A stretch of 64,000 nucleotides of DNA from Gonocerus acuteangulatus (taxonomy: Eukaryota > Arthropoda > Insecta > Hemiptera > Coreidae), in NCBI GenBank assembly GCA_946811695.1, contig OX328131.1, forward strand, positions 6,511,043 through 6,575,042. The letters are read 5' to 3'. Numbering within the stretch: position 1 is the stretch's first letter; each line of letters begins with the position of its first letter. A program made the position numbers and the translations under genes. Below, one piece after another: positions 42,450 through 53,200 of the stretch. The notes beneath the pieces are model-generated. The model was not told the DNA's origin, ran no database searches, and saw only the letters and a list, made by a program, of their open reading frames with translations.

Positions 42450-42480
42450 ACTCCGCAACATTGGCGATTAGCAGGTAACA
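41543..42480. repeat. Composite array: 11 constant blocks alternating with (TA)n
   Basis: An almost invariant block of about 45 bp (CCTACTCCGCAACATTGGCG, ATTAGCAGGTAACCATGTTG, CACTG) alternates with TA tracts of differing length. The block ends CCATGTTGCACTG, identical to the last bases of the Tigger-like element at 41530-41542. It therefore seems to have captured that end. Two blocks have GTTCCACTG. Confidence 0.95.
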
Positions 42481-43432
42481 GAGTTTGCGACTCAGTTGAA
42501 TATATACTTACAAACTACGGCAACATAAGGCTGCACCTATATTGGACCCGTAGTTCTCCCGATCCGATCTAATCCGGTTTCGTTTGACAGACAGCGCGGC
42601 CGACTTGAGTGCCTACATTGGTCCCGACCCGATCCGATTTAGTCACATCTCGTCAGTAATGACCTCGTAGGGAAGTGAAAATGAGTGATTAATTTAAGAA
42701 ATACCACCTAATAAGCAGGATTAGGATAAGGAGTTTCGATTAGATTGAATGTTGGAGGTATGAGAAGTACTGGTATTCATATTTAAGGACAAAGATAAGG
42801 AATTAAGAAATAAGTAAACCTGAAATTAGAATTCCGCCATAGCGGATGCTATTTTTGTTTCGATGAAACTAGATTTTTTTTTTTTTTTTAAATATAGGAA
42901 TAATTTGCAACAAATATTGCGAAAACCGGGGGCAGTGGAATGTTATATTTACATTCAATGTAAAAATTATTTAACTAATTAAAATTTAATTTTTAAATGG
43001 TTTACATTTCTGTGTATTGATCGTTTTGAAAATCTCGGGTGTTGCTTTCAATGAAGAAAAAGATGAAGACCTCTATGCACAGGCAAGACGGTGAAATAAT
43101 TACAAAAAAAAAAGAAGAAATTACATAGAAAATGCATTTCCTTTGATGTGTACCGAGTGCCGCTATTCCCCTTGCTGCAACTCCTGCAACTGACTGCAGC
43201 CCAGAAAGTTAAATAACCTTCAAACTATTTTCTGAAGAAAAGCTTGAAGGAAACTCATTTAGCCCCTTTCAACTACTCTGGCAGTTTAGTTTATAAAATT
43301 AATCTTCTCATGTCATTTATACTTTTTCTATGGAGTAATAGAGTATCATGTTTTAAAGTTTTTTTTTTTTTTTTTTTGTTTTTGTTTTAGTGTAATCGTG
43401 AAATTGAACAATTCAATAAAAAACAATGTATA
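42481..43432. other. No gene recognised
   Basis: Includes GC-richer text at 42540-42640 with GACCCGATCCGATTTAGTC phrases, and AT-rich spacer beyond. No family recognised. Confidence 0.4.
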
Positions 43433-43907
43433 TACAGGGTGTCTGGTAAATGTCTAGTCATATTGTTATTACATATTTATATACAGGGTGTCTGGTAAAT
43501 GTCTAGTCATATTGTTATTACATATGTATATACAGGGTGTCTGGTAAATGTCTAGTCATATTGTTATTACATATGTATATACAGGGTGTCTGGTAAATGT
43601 CTAGTCATATTGTTATTACATATGTATATACAGGGTGTCTGGTAAATGTCTAGTCATATTGTTATTACATATGTATATACAGGGTGTCTGGTAAATGTCT
43701 AGTCATATTGTTATTACATATGTATATACAGGGTGTCTGGTAAATGTCTAGTCATATTGTTATTACATATGTATATACAGGGTGTCTGGTAAATGTCTAG
43801 TCATATTGTTATTACATATGTATATACAGGGTGTCTGGTAAATGTCTAGTCATATTGTTATTACATATGTATATACAGGGTGTCTGGTAAATGTCTAGTC
43901 ATATTGT
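43433..43907. repeat. 49-bp tandem array, about 9.7 units
   Basis: The unit is TATATACAGGGTGTCTGGTA, AATGTCTAGTCATATTGTTA, TTACATATG; the first unit boundary has TATTT. TACAGGGTGTCTGGTAAATG resembles terminal sequences seen on some transposons, but nothing flanking supports that. Confidence 0.95.
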
Positions 43908-44380
43908 AGGAGGTGATAGAGGACCTTTAGGGGAACAAAAAATGTTCTATGACGATTTTCCGAATTCTCACACATAAAGGAGAAAACGTCGTTTTATTGT
44001 TTTATCGAGAGAAACGTGGTTTTTAGAAGAATAATCGATGTAGCTCCGGCCCAGATGATTCTACTAGAAAGGGAGTGCAACCAATCGAAAGCTGAGTAAA
44101 TTTACTATAAGACTAGTTGGGAGTAAACGTAAAAATGAATGAATGTAAGTATGTATATCTTACCAAAAGAAAGCTATACTAAATTTCCTGATATTTTCTT
44201 GATATTTCTTACCAGCGTTACTCCTCGAAGGGCAGGATCTGAGATTTCCGGGTTTTAAAAACACTTCCTCATTTAACCAGCTTTCCATTCATGTATCATT
44301 TCACTTCCGCGAAAATAAAAAAAAAAATCCTAAAACAGTAAATAAATAAAATACACATTTATTTTGAAATTATTTCTTGC
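43908..44380. other. No feature recognised
   Basis: Spacer; no family seen. Confidence 0.4.
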
Positions 44381-44717
44381 AGTAACTAATACTGGTGATG
44401 GCCATTAATGAACCCCAATCACACATTAACCTCAAAAAGTATTATTTTTACCTAGATTACGCATTTGAACTAGGACTATCTACATCTTATTTATTAGGGA
44501 TGGGATATTTAATTTCTACAACAAACACACATGGGCCCACGAGAATCCCAGGGCGGTTCACAAGCGTAACCATCAGTATCAATTCAAGGTAAACCATTTG
44601 TTTTCTAATTGTAAAAATCTGTTCAAATGCGTGATCTAAGTAAAAAAATAATTTTTGAGGTTAATATATGGTTGGGGTTCATTAATGGCCACCTCCTGGG
44701 CCCAGTATTAGTTACTG
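44381..44717. mobile_element. 337-bp foldback element
   Basis: CAGTAACTAATACTGG at the left edge and its inverse CCAGTATTAGTTACTG at the right. The arms continue through GGCCATTAATGAACCCCAA and ATTAACCTCAAAAA (44381-44453 against 44640-44717). The 65-codon frame inside starts in an arm and is probably incidental. MITE-like. Confidence 0.75.
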
Positions 44718-44895
44718 TAATTAACAAACTCAAAATGTATGTGTATTTTATTTAATTATTGTTTAAGTATTTTTTTATTATTTTAAGTAAATATTTACTT
44801 AATATTTAAATAAATATTTATAAAAAAAATATTTCGTTTAAGCTTTTTGAATAAACTAAAGAAAAAAATGTAATTTTCTTTTCACAGATCCATGT

Positions 44896-45043
44896 TTTTA
44901 GCGCGGTTCCTCCCTCCCCGATAGGGAGCAACCCCGCTCATAAGGTTGATACAATGAAACAATCCGGAAGTGCCGACTAGAAAATTTCGCGTTTCAGAAC
45001 CCCTAGAGACCGAAAATAACGGTGGTTAAAATTTGTATGTATA

Positions 45044-45108
<65 letters not shown>

Positions 45109-45275
45109 CTGTTGGCGGATTTCTGGCCTCCCTAATGGTCCGAGTTTGATGAATTTGGTACAAAAATCTGTCCCCCGATTTGAAAGGTCAAGTTCGTTAA
45201 CCAGCAAAATCCGCCCACTGGAAGATGACGTTAGGGGCGAAATTCGCGCAAAAAAAATCGTAACGCTTACGTTTT
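44896..45275 (+). mobile_element. Rep-A, first copy of a tandem pair
   Basis: Hairpin head GGTTCCTCCCTCCCCGATAG GGAGCAACC, second conserved block, (TA)n at about 45052-45106, and the GGTCAAGTTCGTTAACCAGC block. It stops precisely at CTTACGTTTTT, where the next head begins. Confidence 0.85.
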
Positions 45276-45410
45276 TAGCGCGGTTCCTCCCTCCCCCATA
45301 GGGAGGAACCCCGCTTATAAGGTTGATACAATGAAACAATCCGGAAGTGCCGACAAGAAAATTTCGCGTTTCAGAACCCCTAGAGACCGAAAATAACGGT
45401 GGTTCAAATT

Positions 45411-45473
<63 letters not shown>

Positions 45474-45498
45474 TTATTTATATATATATATATGTATA

Positions 45499-45556
<58 letters not shown>

Positions 45557-45970
45557 TGTTTGTCTGTTCGCTCATTTCTGGCTTCCCTGATGGTCCGAGT
45601 TTGATGAAATTTGATACAAAAATCTGTCGTCCAATCTGAAAGGTCAAGTTCGTTAACCTGGCGTTTGGGGCGAAATTCGCGCAAAAAAAAATCGTAACGC
45701 ATACGTTTTTGAGTTCATAAGCTTGTAAGTACTCGTTTTATAGGCTTCTTGGGCTAGGAAAACGAATGAAACCATTTTCAAGGCGATAGATTTAACCGTT
45801 TTTGAGAAAATTGGAAAAATAGTTTTTGAATACCGTTTTTGGTTTGGGTACTTAGAATCATGGGATTCAGTTGAAACATTTTCTGCATGTTTTACTATCA
45901 ATAAAACTAATATGTTGAAATTTTGGTTGTGTTTGGAGTTAAGGAAGGGTTAGAATAAAATATTTTAATA
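45276..45970 (+). mobile_element. Rep-A, second copy of a tandem pair
   Basis: AGCGC plus perfect hairpin head (45281-45309), a (TA)n core with TATGTATATTTAT interruptions (about 45412-45556), then the body past CATACGTTTTTGAGTTCATA to TTAGAATAAAATATTTTA. Confidence 0.85.
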
Positions 45971-46193
45971 ACATTCTGTTTTCTGGAGTCCCAAACTCAA
46001 TGCTGACTTTATTACAGACTTCAAATCGTTCTTATCCCATGGAACCTGTAAAAGGAACATCTTTAGTCGTGTTCAGAGTATCAAAAAAAGAAAATAATAA
46101 CCACAATATATTAAAATTTTAATGTCCACGGTAATAAAAATTTTGTAGAACAAATTGTCTACAGACTATTACCCCTTTTTTTATTTATTATAA

Positions 46194-46198
<5 letters not shown>

Positions 46199-46247
<49 letters not shown>

Positions 46248-46270
46248 TTATTTATTTATTTATTTTTTTT
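46199..46270. repeat. (TA)n then (TTTA)n microsatellite
   Basis: TA tract passing into TTTATTTATTTATTTATTTT. Confidence 0.9.
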
Positions 46271-46289
46271 GTGCTTTGGCTGCCCAGGA

Positions 46290-46465
46290 TATTAGCATAT
46301 TATCACCGTGCATAACAGCGAAATTATGTGCTTAATAACTTTTTCCCTAGTTGAGCGATTTTTTTTTTAACGGATTCGTGTTTAGTGCTTCGAAATACCT
46401 CACAAGGCAAACAGAAAAAAAATTCGGTTACCAGGAGCCTAAACTTCACTATTACATAAAAATGC
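46290..46465. repeat. Decayed Rep-D arm
   Basis: CATAACAGCGAAATTATGTG, CTTAATAACTTTTTCCCTAG and GATTCGTGTTTAGTGCTTCG are a diverged version of the Rep-D arms at 48579-48742. Confidence 0.55.
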
Positions 46466-46714
46466 ATTTGAATAACTATTGAATTGAAGAAATGTATTGC
46501 ACAACTAGCTGAGCCCGCGACTTTGTCCGCGTGTCTAGTGACTTAGGGCACCATTTTTGGATATCTTTTGGTTTATTTTGGATTATAAACACCGTCGTAT
46601 GGGTTTTTTTTAAAAAAAAAAGTCTACTTACAGTAATGCTTCTCTGTACACGATATTAGGTGTATAGCCATTGGGGATGAAGCATACAGGCTGCTAGCGG
46701 CAAAATGGTAATTT

Positions 46715-47010
46715 TGGTCCAGAGTAAACCCCCCTCCTAATGACCCGATTTAGTTTATTTTTACTACACAATTTTCTATTAATATTTCCACAAGGAATAC
46801 CGAGTTTCGTTACAATACAACAATAATTGCGGCCGGTAAGGGCGAATAAGTACTTTGGGTCCGGAGTAAACCTCCCCCCCCCCCCTTCTGCAGAGCAACC
46901 AATTTTGCTGGTTAACGAACTCGTTCAATCATTTGCTAGGGGAATACTCTATACCAAGTTTCGTGACGAAAAAACAAAAAAAAAACAAAAAAACTCTGGT
47001 TTTAACGGTA
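46715..47010 (+). repeat. Rep-F copy
   Basis: Two modules with AGTAAACCCCCCTCCTAATG, CCGATTTAGTTTATTTTTAC, CCGAGTTTCGTTACAATAC and TTGCTGGTTAACGAACTCG. The (TA)n tail seen in the other copies is missing and an A-rich run follows. Confidence 0.65.
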
Positions 47011-47063
47011 GTTCATGAAATGTTCGACGTGATTCTTTACATTGGCAAACCGATTTTATTTAA

Positions 47064-47415
47064 TACGAAGACAAGGTATGTTTGGGATTCGACTGGGAAG
47101 AAAAAAACGTCAGACCTTCAGGAAAAAATCTGTATTGGACGTTTCGGCCGCACTTTGGCAGCCTTCTTCAGCACTAGAGAATACCTAGGGGAGGGAAGAA
47201 GATCAAGAAGACATTCAACCATGGTTACCTAAATGTCTTCTTGGTCTTCCTTCCTCCCCCCTAGGCATTCTCTAGTGCTGAAGAAGGCTGCCAAAGTGCG
47301 GCCGAAACGTCCAAATACAGATTTCTTCCTGAAAGTCTGACGTTTTTCTCCTAGCCGAATCCCAACTATACCTTGTCTTCGTATCTCTGCAACGGCTAAC
47401 TACCTCCATCTCCAA
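47064..47415. mobile_element. Two Penelope terminal repeats head to head
   Basis: Arms 47064-47210 and 47230-47415 form a palindrome. Both carry the hammerhead-like core: minus at 47140-47168 and plus at 47278-47306 (CTGAAGA, A, GGCTGC, CAAAGT, GCGGCC, GAAACGTC), with a full 6-bp stem. CTAGAGAATACCTAGG and CCTAGGCATTCTCTAG mark the centre and match 19145 in the full element. Confidence 0.85.
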
Positions 47416-48010
47416 TTTTTATTTATTTACAATCGATTGACATAAAACAGACACTAAATATTAAGTAAATATTACCACAATATATTTGTGAAAACCGCAA
47501 CTAAATCGGATAAGCCGATTAGCGCGCACAGACAAACAGATAAACAGACCCAAAATCTAAAAATCATTGTTTTGGGTACTATTGCGTTAATAAAGACCAT
47601 AATATCTTCCCATGTAGAGACAGCGAACCGTTAGAACTTTATTAACAATTTATAGGAACAATTAGGAATCATAGCTGAATCTATTCTCCTTGATTCCCTG
47701 GCAATTATGCAAAACCACATTTATGGCTCAAGTCCTTCAATTTATATATTAGATTTATTTATTATTTTTATCATATTTTTTTATTTCCCATAATTACAAG
47801 TATTTTCATTTTTTTTTTTTTTTACATTTTTACAATAAAATTTACCATTATTTTCGTAGTGTTATTAGTTTGTTCTTAATTTACATATTGATTTCACTTG
47901 TTTGAGTTAGTTTTATAATAATTTAGTTTTTCTTGTTGATTAGTATGTTGTGTAGTAAGCAACCCAATATAGTTGAGCAACTAAACTTTGATTTTTTTTT
48001 TTTTTTTTTG
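47416..48010. other. No gene recognised
   Basis: AT-rich spacer with T homopolymers. Confidence 0.4.
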
Positions 48011-48028
48011 GTAAATAAAGTTTTTTTC

Positions 48029-48742
48029 GGTAAAAATGCAGTTTCCAGCCCTCCAAACCGATTTCTATCAAATTTTGCACAATAACGTATTTTGATGCAC
48101 TAAACACGAATACGATAAAAAAAAAAACGTCGGATTTAACTAGGAAAGAAGTTATTAAGCACTTAAGTTCACTGTTATGCAGGTTATGAGAGCTAACGTA
48201 AACAACTAAATTTGTGACGACTTTAAGGCATACATGCTATGCGTTTCCGCTCGCTACGCTCGCTCAAGAAGATATCAAAACCCCAGACAATCCAACTCGC
48301 TAAAATTAATAGAATATAATATTAAGCACTAAAGTTAGGAAGTTTATAAAACTAGGCGTCATCAGCGTATTTGTAAACACGCGCTTGCGCAGATATGTAA
48401 CATTGGGAAACAGAGAACTCTCATTTGAAATGTCCAGAAACCATTTATTCGAAAATATTGTCAATTTTAAGGGCTACGTCATCTGTCGCTTAAGGGCATA
48501 CGTGCTATGCGTTTCCGCTTGCTACGCTCGCTCAAGAAGATAACAAAACCCCAGTCAATCCAACTCGCTATAATTAATAGCTCTCATAACCTGCATAACA
48601 GTGAACTTTAGTGCTTAATAACTTCTTTCCTAGTTAAATCCGACCTTTTTTTTTATCGTATTTGTGTTTAGTGCACCAAAATACGTTATTGTGCAAAATT
48701 TGAAAGAAATCGGTTTGGAGGGCTGGAAACTGCATTTTTACC
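48029..48742. mobile_element. Rep-D element with 165-bp inverted arms
   Basis: The left arm begins GGTAAAAATGCAGTTTCCAG (48029-48194) and the right arm is its inverse (48579-48742), high identity by eye. Inside, an 88-bp segment (GCTATGCGTTTCCGCTCGCT ... CAATCCAACTCGCTAAAATT) occurs at 48232 and 48492 as a direct repeat. No transposase. Foldback-type non-autonomous element. Confidence 0.8.
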
Positions 48743-48858
48743 TTGATTTTTTTTTGGTAAATAAAGTTTTTTTCTCTGTATAAATGCCCAACTGTGACTC
48801 ACAGCCACCAGACCACTAAGTTAAACTTGTACAAATAAAAAAGTGATCCATAAGTTAC

Positions 48859-48984
48859 CTGAGTCTTGGCGTATTTCACTATTTCTCTTGGCGTCAGTCC
48901 GTTTATAGGATCTATGTTTCTTATTGCCTTTCTCACGATCCGAAGGAGAGCTCGGCGTTTTGATACATTCGTCGTCGTCTCCAT
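48859..48984 (-). CDS. Possible 42-codon first coding exon with splice donor
   Basis: The minus strand from ATG at 48984 reads METTTNVSKRRALLRIVRKA, IRNIDPINGLTPREIVKYAK, TQ, then CAG|GTAACT at 48859/48858, a good eukaryotic 5' splice site in phase 0. Without splicing the frame runs on to 61 codons. The peptide is basic and likely helical, with codon use less extreme than the AT-rich surroundings. TTTATAAATA lies about 20-30 bp upstream of the ATG. No domain recognised and no acceptor identified. It lies between Rep-D and a SINE, not inside a known repeat. It may be a host exon, a transposon exon or chance. Confidence 0.3.
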
Positions 48985-49207
48985 ATCAACTATGTAATTT
49001 TCAACTATTTATAAAAATCTCTTCTTTTTTTTTTTAATAATTTTGGCCATGATTTGAACACATTTTTTTTTTGTTCTCTGACGAAAACAATATGTTAATA
49101 AAAATTAAGATCAGTTGTTAAGTCCATTTTAATTCTAACAACAAGCGATATAATGTTATGAAATTGTAACCTAAATGGGACTAAAATTAGTACATGATCT
49201 AAATACC

Positions 49208-49413
49208 GGGCCCGGTGGCCGTGAGGGGTAAGGCGTGCACTTTACAATCCGTGCCAAGCCTCATGTCCCCCGAGGGGGTTCGATTCCCACTAGGGGTGGA
49301 GGCTTTTCTTTAGAAAAAAGAAAAGGCATCACCCCCAATCCTAGCTAGAAAAGGGTGGTAACCTATTGTTAAACCGTCCTAAAATGCGTAGTTAATAATG
49401 GTATAAAAAAAAG
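49208..49413 (+). mobile_element. Third SINE type, tRNA-derived head
   Basis: GGGCCCGGTGGCCGTGAGGG GTAAGGCGTGC gives a tRNA-like start, and GGGTTCGATTCCCAC is a B box. The body has a 10-bp hairpin (CTTTTCTTT ... AAAGAAAAG at about 49292-49326), then AAAGGGTGGTAACCTATTG and TATAAAAAAAA. Its tail differs from that of the two other SINE families. No clear target duplication. Confidence 0.7.
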
Positions 49414-49487
49414 TTCTATTTTTTTCAATTTTCTTTTCATTGCTATTTTGCAAAGCCACGTTTCTATATAGTATAAGAAATGTTGGT

Positions 49488-49940
49488 AAAAATGAAGTTT
49501 CACGCCCTCAAAACCGATTTCTTTAACGTATTTTGATGCACTGAACACGAATACGTTAAAAAAAACCTTCGCATTTAACTAGGAAAGAAGTAATAAGGAC
49601 TGAAGTTCACTGTTATGCGGGTTATGAGAGCTAATGTTAACAACTAAATTTGTGACGACTTTAAGGCATAAATGACGACTTTAAGGCATACATGCTATGC
49701 GTTTCCGCTCCCTACTCTCGCTCAAGAAGATAACAAAACCCCAGTCAATCCAACTCGCTAAAATTAATAGAATTCTATTAATTATTCTATTAACTTTAGT
49801 GCTTAATAACTTCTTTCCTGGTTAAATGCGAAGGTTTTTTTAGCGTATTCGTGTTTAGTGCATCAAAATAAGTTATTGTACAAAATTTGAAAGAAATCGA
49901 TTTTGAGGGTGTGAAACTTCATTTTTACCGAAATTTTATA
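49488..49940. mobile_element. Shorter Rep-D element
   Basis: Arms from GGTAAAAATGAAGTTTCACG (49490) and its inverse ending near 49930, with one internal copy of the GCTATGCGTTTCCGCTCCCT segment (49690). It has more changes than 48029-48742, and its arms share changes with each other (CTTCGCATTTAACTAGG / CCTGGTTAAATGCGAAGG). Confidence 0.75.
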
Positions 49941-50200
49941 TATCTTTTAAAGCCTTGGAAATGTGAAAAGAATTAATCCTTTCGAAGTTATGAGCGAAAG
50001 AATTACAAAAAGAACGCGATTTATTCGTGATTTTTTTTTTTTTTTATATTAAATAAATGTTTCGAGATTATTTCGATTGTCGAATAGCTCAATTGTTGTT
50101 ATTCTAGTTCTTCACAAGATATTCTCACAAAAATGACGTAAAAAATAATATGCGCCCTGGAGTAATTAGTAATCTAGAAGTTATGCCTCCACCTGGACAA

Positions 50201-53200
50201 AATGGAGGCAAACAGACAGGTGTTGAGGTTTAAAAGCATGCTACTTTAAGATAGATAAATGGAGGCAAACAGACAGGTGTTGAGGTTTAAAAGCGTGCTA
50301 CTTTATGATAGATAAATGGAGGCAAACAGACAGGTGTTGAGGTTTAAAAGCGTGCTACTTTAAGATAGATAAATGGAGGCAAACAGACAGGTGTTGAGGT
50401 TTAAAAGCGTGCTACTTTATGATAGATAAATGGAGGCAAACAGACAGGTGTTGAGGTTTAAAAGCGTGCTACTTTAAGATAGATAAATGGCGGCAAACAG
50501 ACAGGTGTTGAGGTTTAAAAGCGTGCTACTTTAAGATAGATAAATGGAGGCAAACAGACAGGTGTTGAGGTTTAAAAGCGTGCTACTTTAAGATAGATAA
50601 ATGGAGGCAAACAGACAGGTGTTGAGGTTTAAAAGCGTGCTACTTTATGATAGATAAATGGAGGCAAACAGACAGGTGTTGAGGTTTAAAAGCGTGCTAC
50701 TTTATGATAGATAAATGGAGGCAAACAGACAGGTGTTGAGGTTTAAAAGCGTGCTACTTTAAGATAGATAAATGGCGGCAAACAGACAGGTGTTGAGGTT
50801 TAAAAGCGTGCTACTTTAAGATAGATAAATGGAGGCAAACAGACAGGTGTTGAGGTTTAAAAGCGTGCTACTTTAAGATAGATAAATGGAGGCAAACAGA
50901 CAGGTGTTGAGGTTTAAAAGCGTGCTACTTTAAGATAGATAAATGGAGGCAAACAGACAGGTGTTGAGGTTTAAAAGCGTGCTACTTTAAGATAGATAAA
51001 TGGAGGCAAACAGACAGGTGTTGAGGTTTAAAAGCGTGCTACTTTAAGATAGATAAATGGAGGCAAACAGACAGGTGTTGAGGTTTAAAAGCGTGCTACT
51101 TTAAGATAGATAAATGGAGGCAAACAGACAGGTGTTGAGGTTTAAAAGCGTGCTACTTTAAGATAGATAAATGGAGGCAAACAGACAGGTGTTGAGGTTT
51201 AAAAGCGTGCTACTTTAAGATAGATAAATGGAGGCAAACAGACAGGTGTTGAGGTTTAAAAGCGTGCTACTTTATGATAGATAAATGGAGGCAAACAGAC
51301 AGGTGTTGAGGTTTAAAAGCGTGCTACTTTATGATAGATAAATGGAGGCAAACAGACAGGTGTTGAGGTTTAAAAGCGTGCTACTTTAAGATAGATAAAT
51401 GGAGGCAAACAGACAGGTGTTGAGGTTTAAAAGCGTGCTACTTTAAGATAGATAAATGGAGGCAAACAGACAGGTGTTGAGGTTTAAAAGCGTGCTACTT
51501 TATGATAGATAAATGGAGGCAAACAGACAGGTGTTGAGGTTTAAAAGCGTGCTACTTTAAGATAGATAAATGGAGGCAAACAGACAGGTGTTGAGGTTTA
51601 AAAGCGTGCTACTTTAAGATAGATAAATGGAGGCAAACAGACAGGTGTTGAGGTTTAAAAGCGTGCTACTTTATGATAGATAAATGGAGGCAAACAGACA
51701 GGTGTTGAGGTTTAAAAGCGTGCTACTTTATGATAGATAAATGGAGGCAAACAGACAGGTGTTGAGGTTTAAAAGCGTGCTACTTTAAGATAGATAAATG
51801 GAGGCAAACAGACAGGTGTTGAGGTTTAAAAGCGTGCTACTTTAAGATAGATAAATGGAGGCAAACAGACAGGTGTTGAGGTTTAAAAGCGTGCTACTTT
51901 AAGATAGATAAATGGAGGCAAACAGACAGGTGTTGAGGTTTAAAAGCGTGCTACTTTAAGATAGATAAATGGAGGCAAACAGACAGGTGTTGAGGTTTAA
52001 AAGCGTGCTACTTTAAGATAGATAAATGGAGGCAAACAGACAGGTGTTGAGGTTTAAAAGCGTGCTACTTTAAGATAGATAAATGGAGGCAAACAGACAG
52101 GTGTTGAGGTTTAAAAGCGTGCTACTTTAAGATAGATAAATGGAGGCAAACAGACAGGTGTTGAGGTTTAAAAGCGTGCTACTTTAAGATAGATAAATGG
52201 AGGCAAACAGACAGGTGTTGAGGTTTAAAAGCGTGCTACTTTAAGATAGATAAATGGAGGCAAACAGACAGGTGTTGAGGTTTAAAAGCGTGCTACTTTA
52301 AGATAGATAAATGGAGGCAAACAGACAGGTGTTGAGGTTTAAAAGCGTGCTACTTTATGATAGATAAATGGAGGCAAACAGACAGGTGTTGAGGTTTAAA
52401 AGCGTGCTACTTTATGATAGATAAATGGAGGCAAACAGACAGGTGTTGAGGTTTAAAAGCGTGCTACTTTATGATAGATAAATGGAGGCAAACAGACAGG
52501 TGTTGAGGTTTAAAAGCGTGCTACTTTAAGATAGATAAATGGAGGCAAACAGACAGGTGTTGAGGTTTAAAAGCGTGCTACTTTAAGATAGATAAATGGA
52601 GGCAAACAGACAGGTGTTGAGGTTTAAAAGCGTGCTACTTTATGATAGATAAATGGAGGCAAACAGACAGGTGTTGAGGTTTAAAAGCGTGCTACTTTAA
52701 GATAGATAAATGGAGGCAAACAGACAGGTGTTGAGGTTTAAAAGCGTGCTACTTTAAGATAGATAAATGGAGGCAAACAGACAGGTGTTGAGGTTTAAAA
52801 GCGTGCTACTTTATGATAGATAAATGGAGGCAAACAGACAGGTGTTGAGGTTTAAAAGCGTGCTACTTTATGATAGATAAATGGAGGCAAACAGACAGGT
52901 GTTGAGGTTTAAAAGCGTGCTACTTTAAGATAGATAAATGGAGGCAAACAGACAGGTGTTGAGGTTTAAAAGCGTGCTACTTTAAGATAGATAAATGGAG
53001 GCAAACAGACAGGTGTTGAGGTTTAAAAGCGTGCTACTTTAAGATAGATAAATGGAGGCAAACAGACAGGTGTTGAGGTTTAAAAGCGTGCTACTTTAAG
53101 ATAGATAAATGGAGGCAAACAGACAGGTGTTGAGGTTTAAAAGCGTGCTACTTTAAGATAGATAAATGGAGGCAAACAGACAGGTGTTGAGGTTTAAAAG

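Noticed and set aside
41543..42480. CRISPR-like pattern of constant blocks and variable spacers
   Set aside because: The spacers are all (TA)n of different length, the sequence is animal DNA, and no cas genes exist.
43433..43907. Array of transposon termini (TACAGGGTGTCTGGTAAATG)
   Set aside because: The phrase resembles some transposon ends, but there is no inverted partner or target duplication anywhere near.
44395..44592. 65-codon frame as a gene
   Set aside because: It starts within one arm of a foldback element and shows no domain; incidental.
45347..45590. Frames of repeated Tyr-Ile
   Set aside because: Translations of (TA)n tracts; the same occurs at every TA microsatellite in the window.
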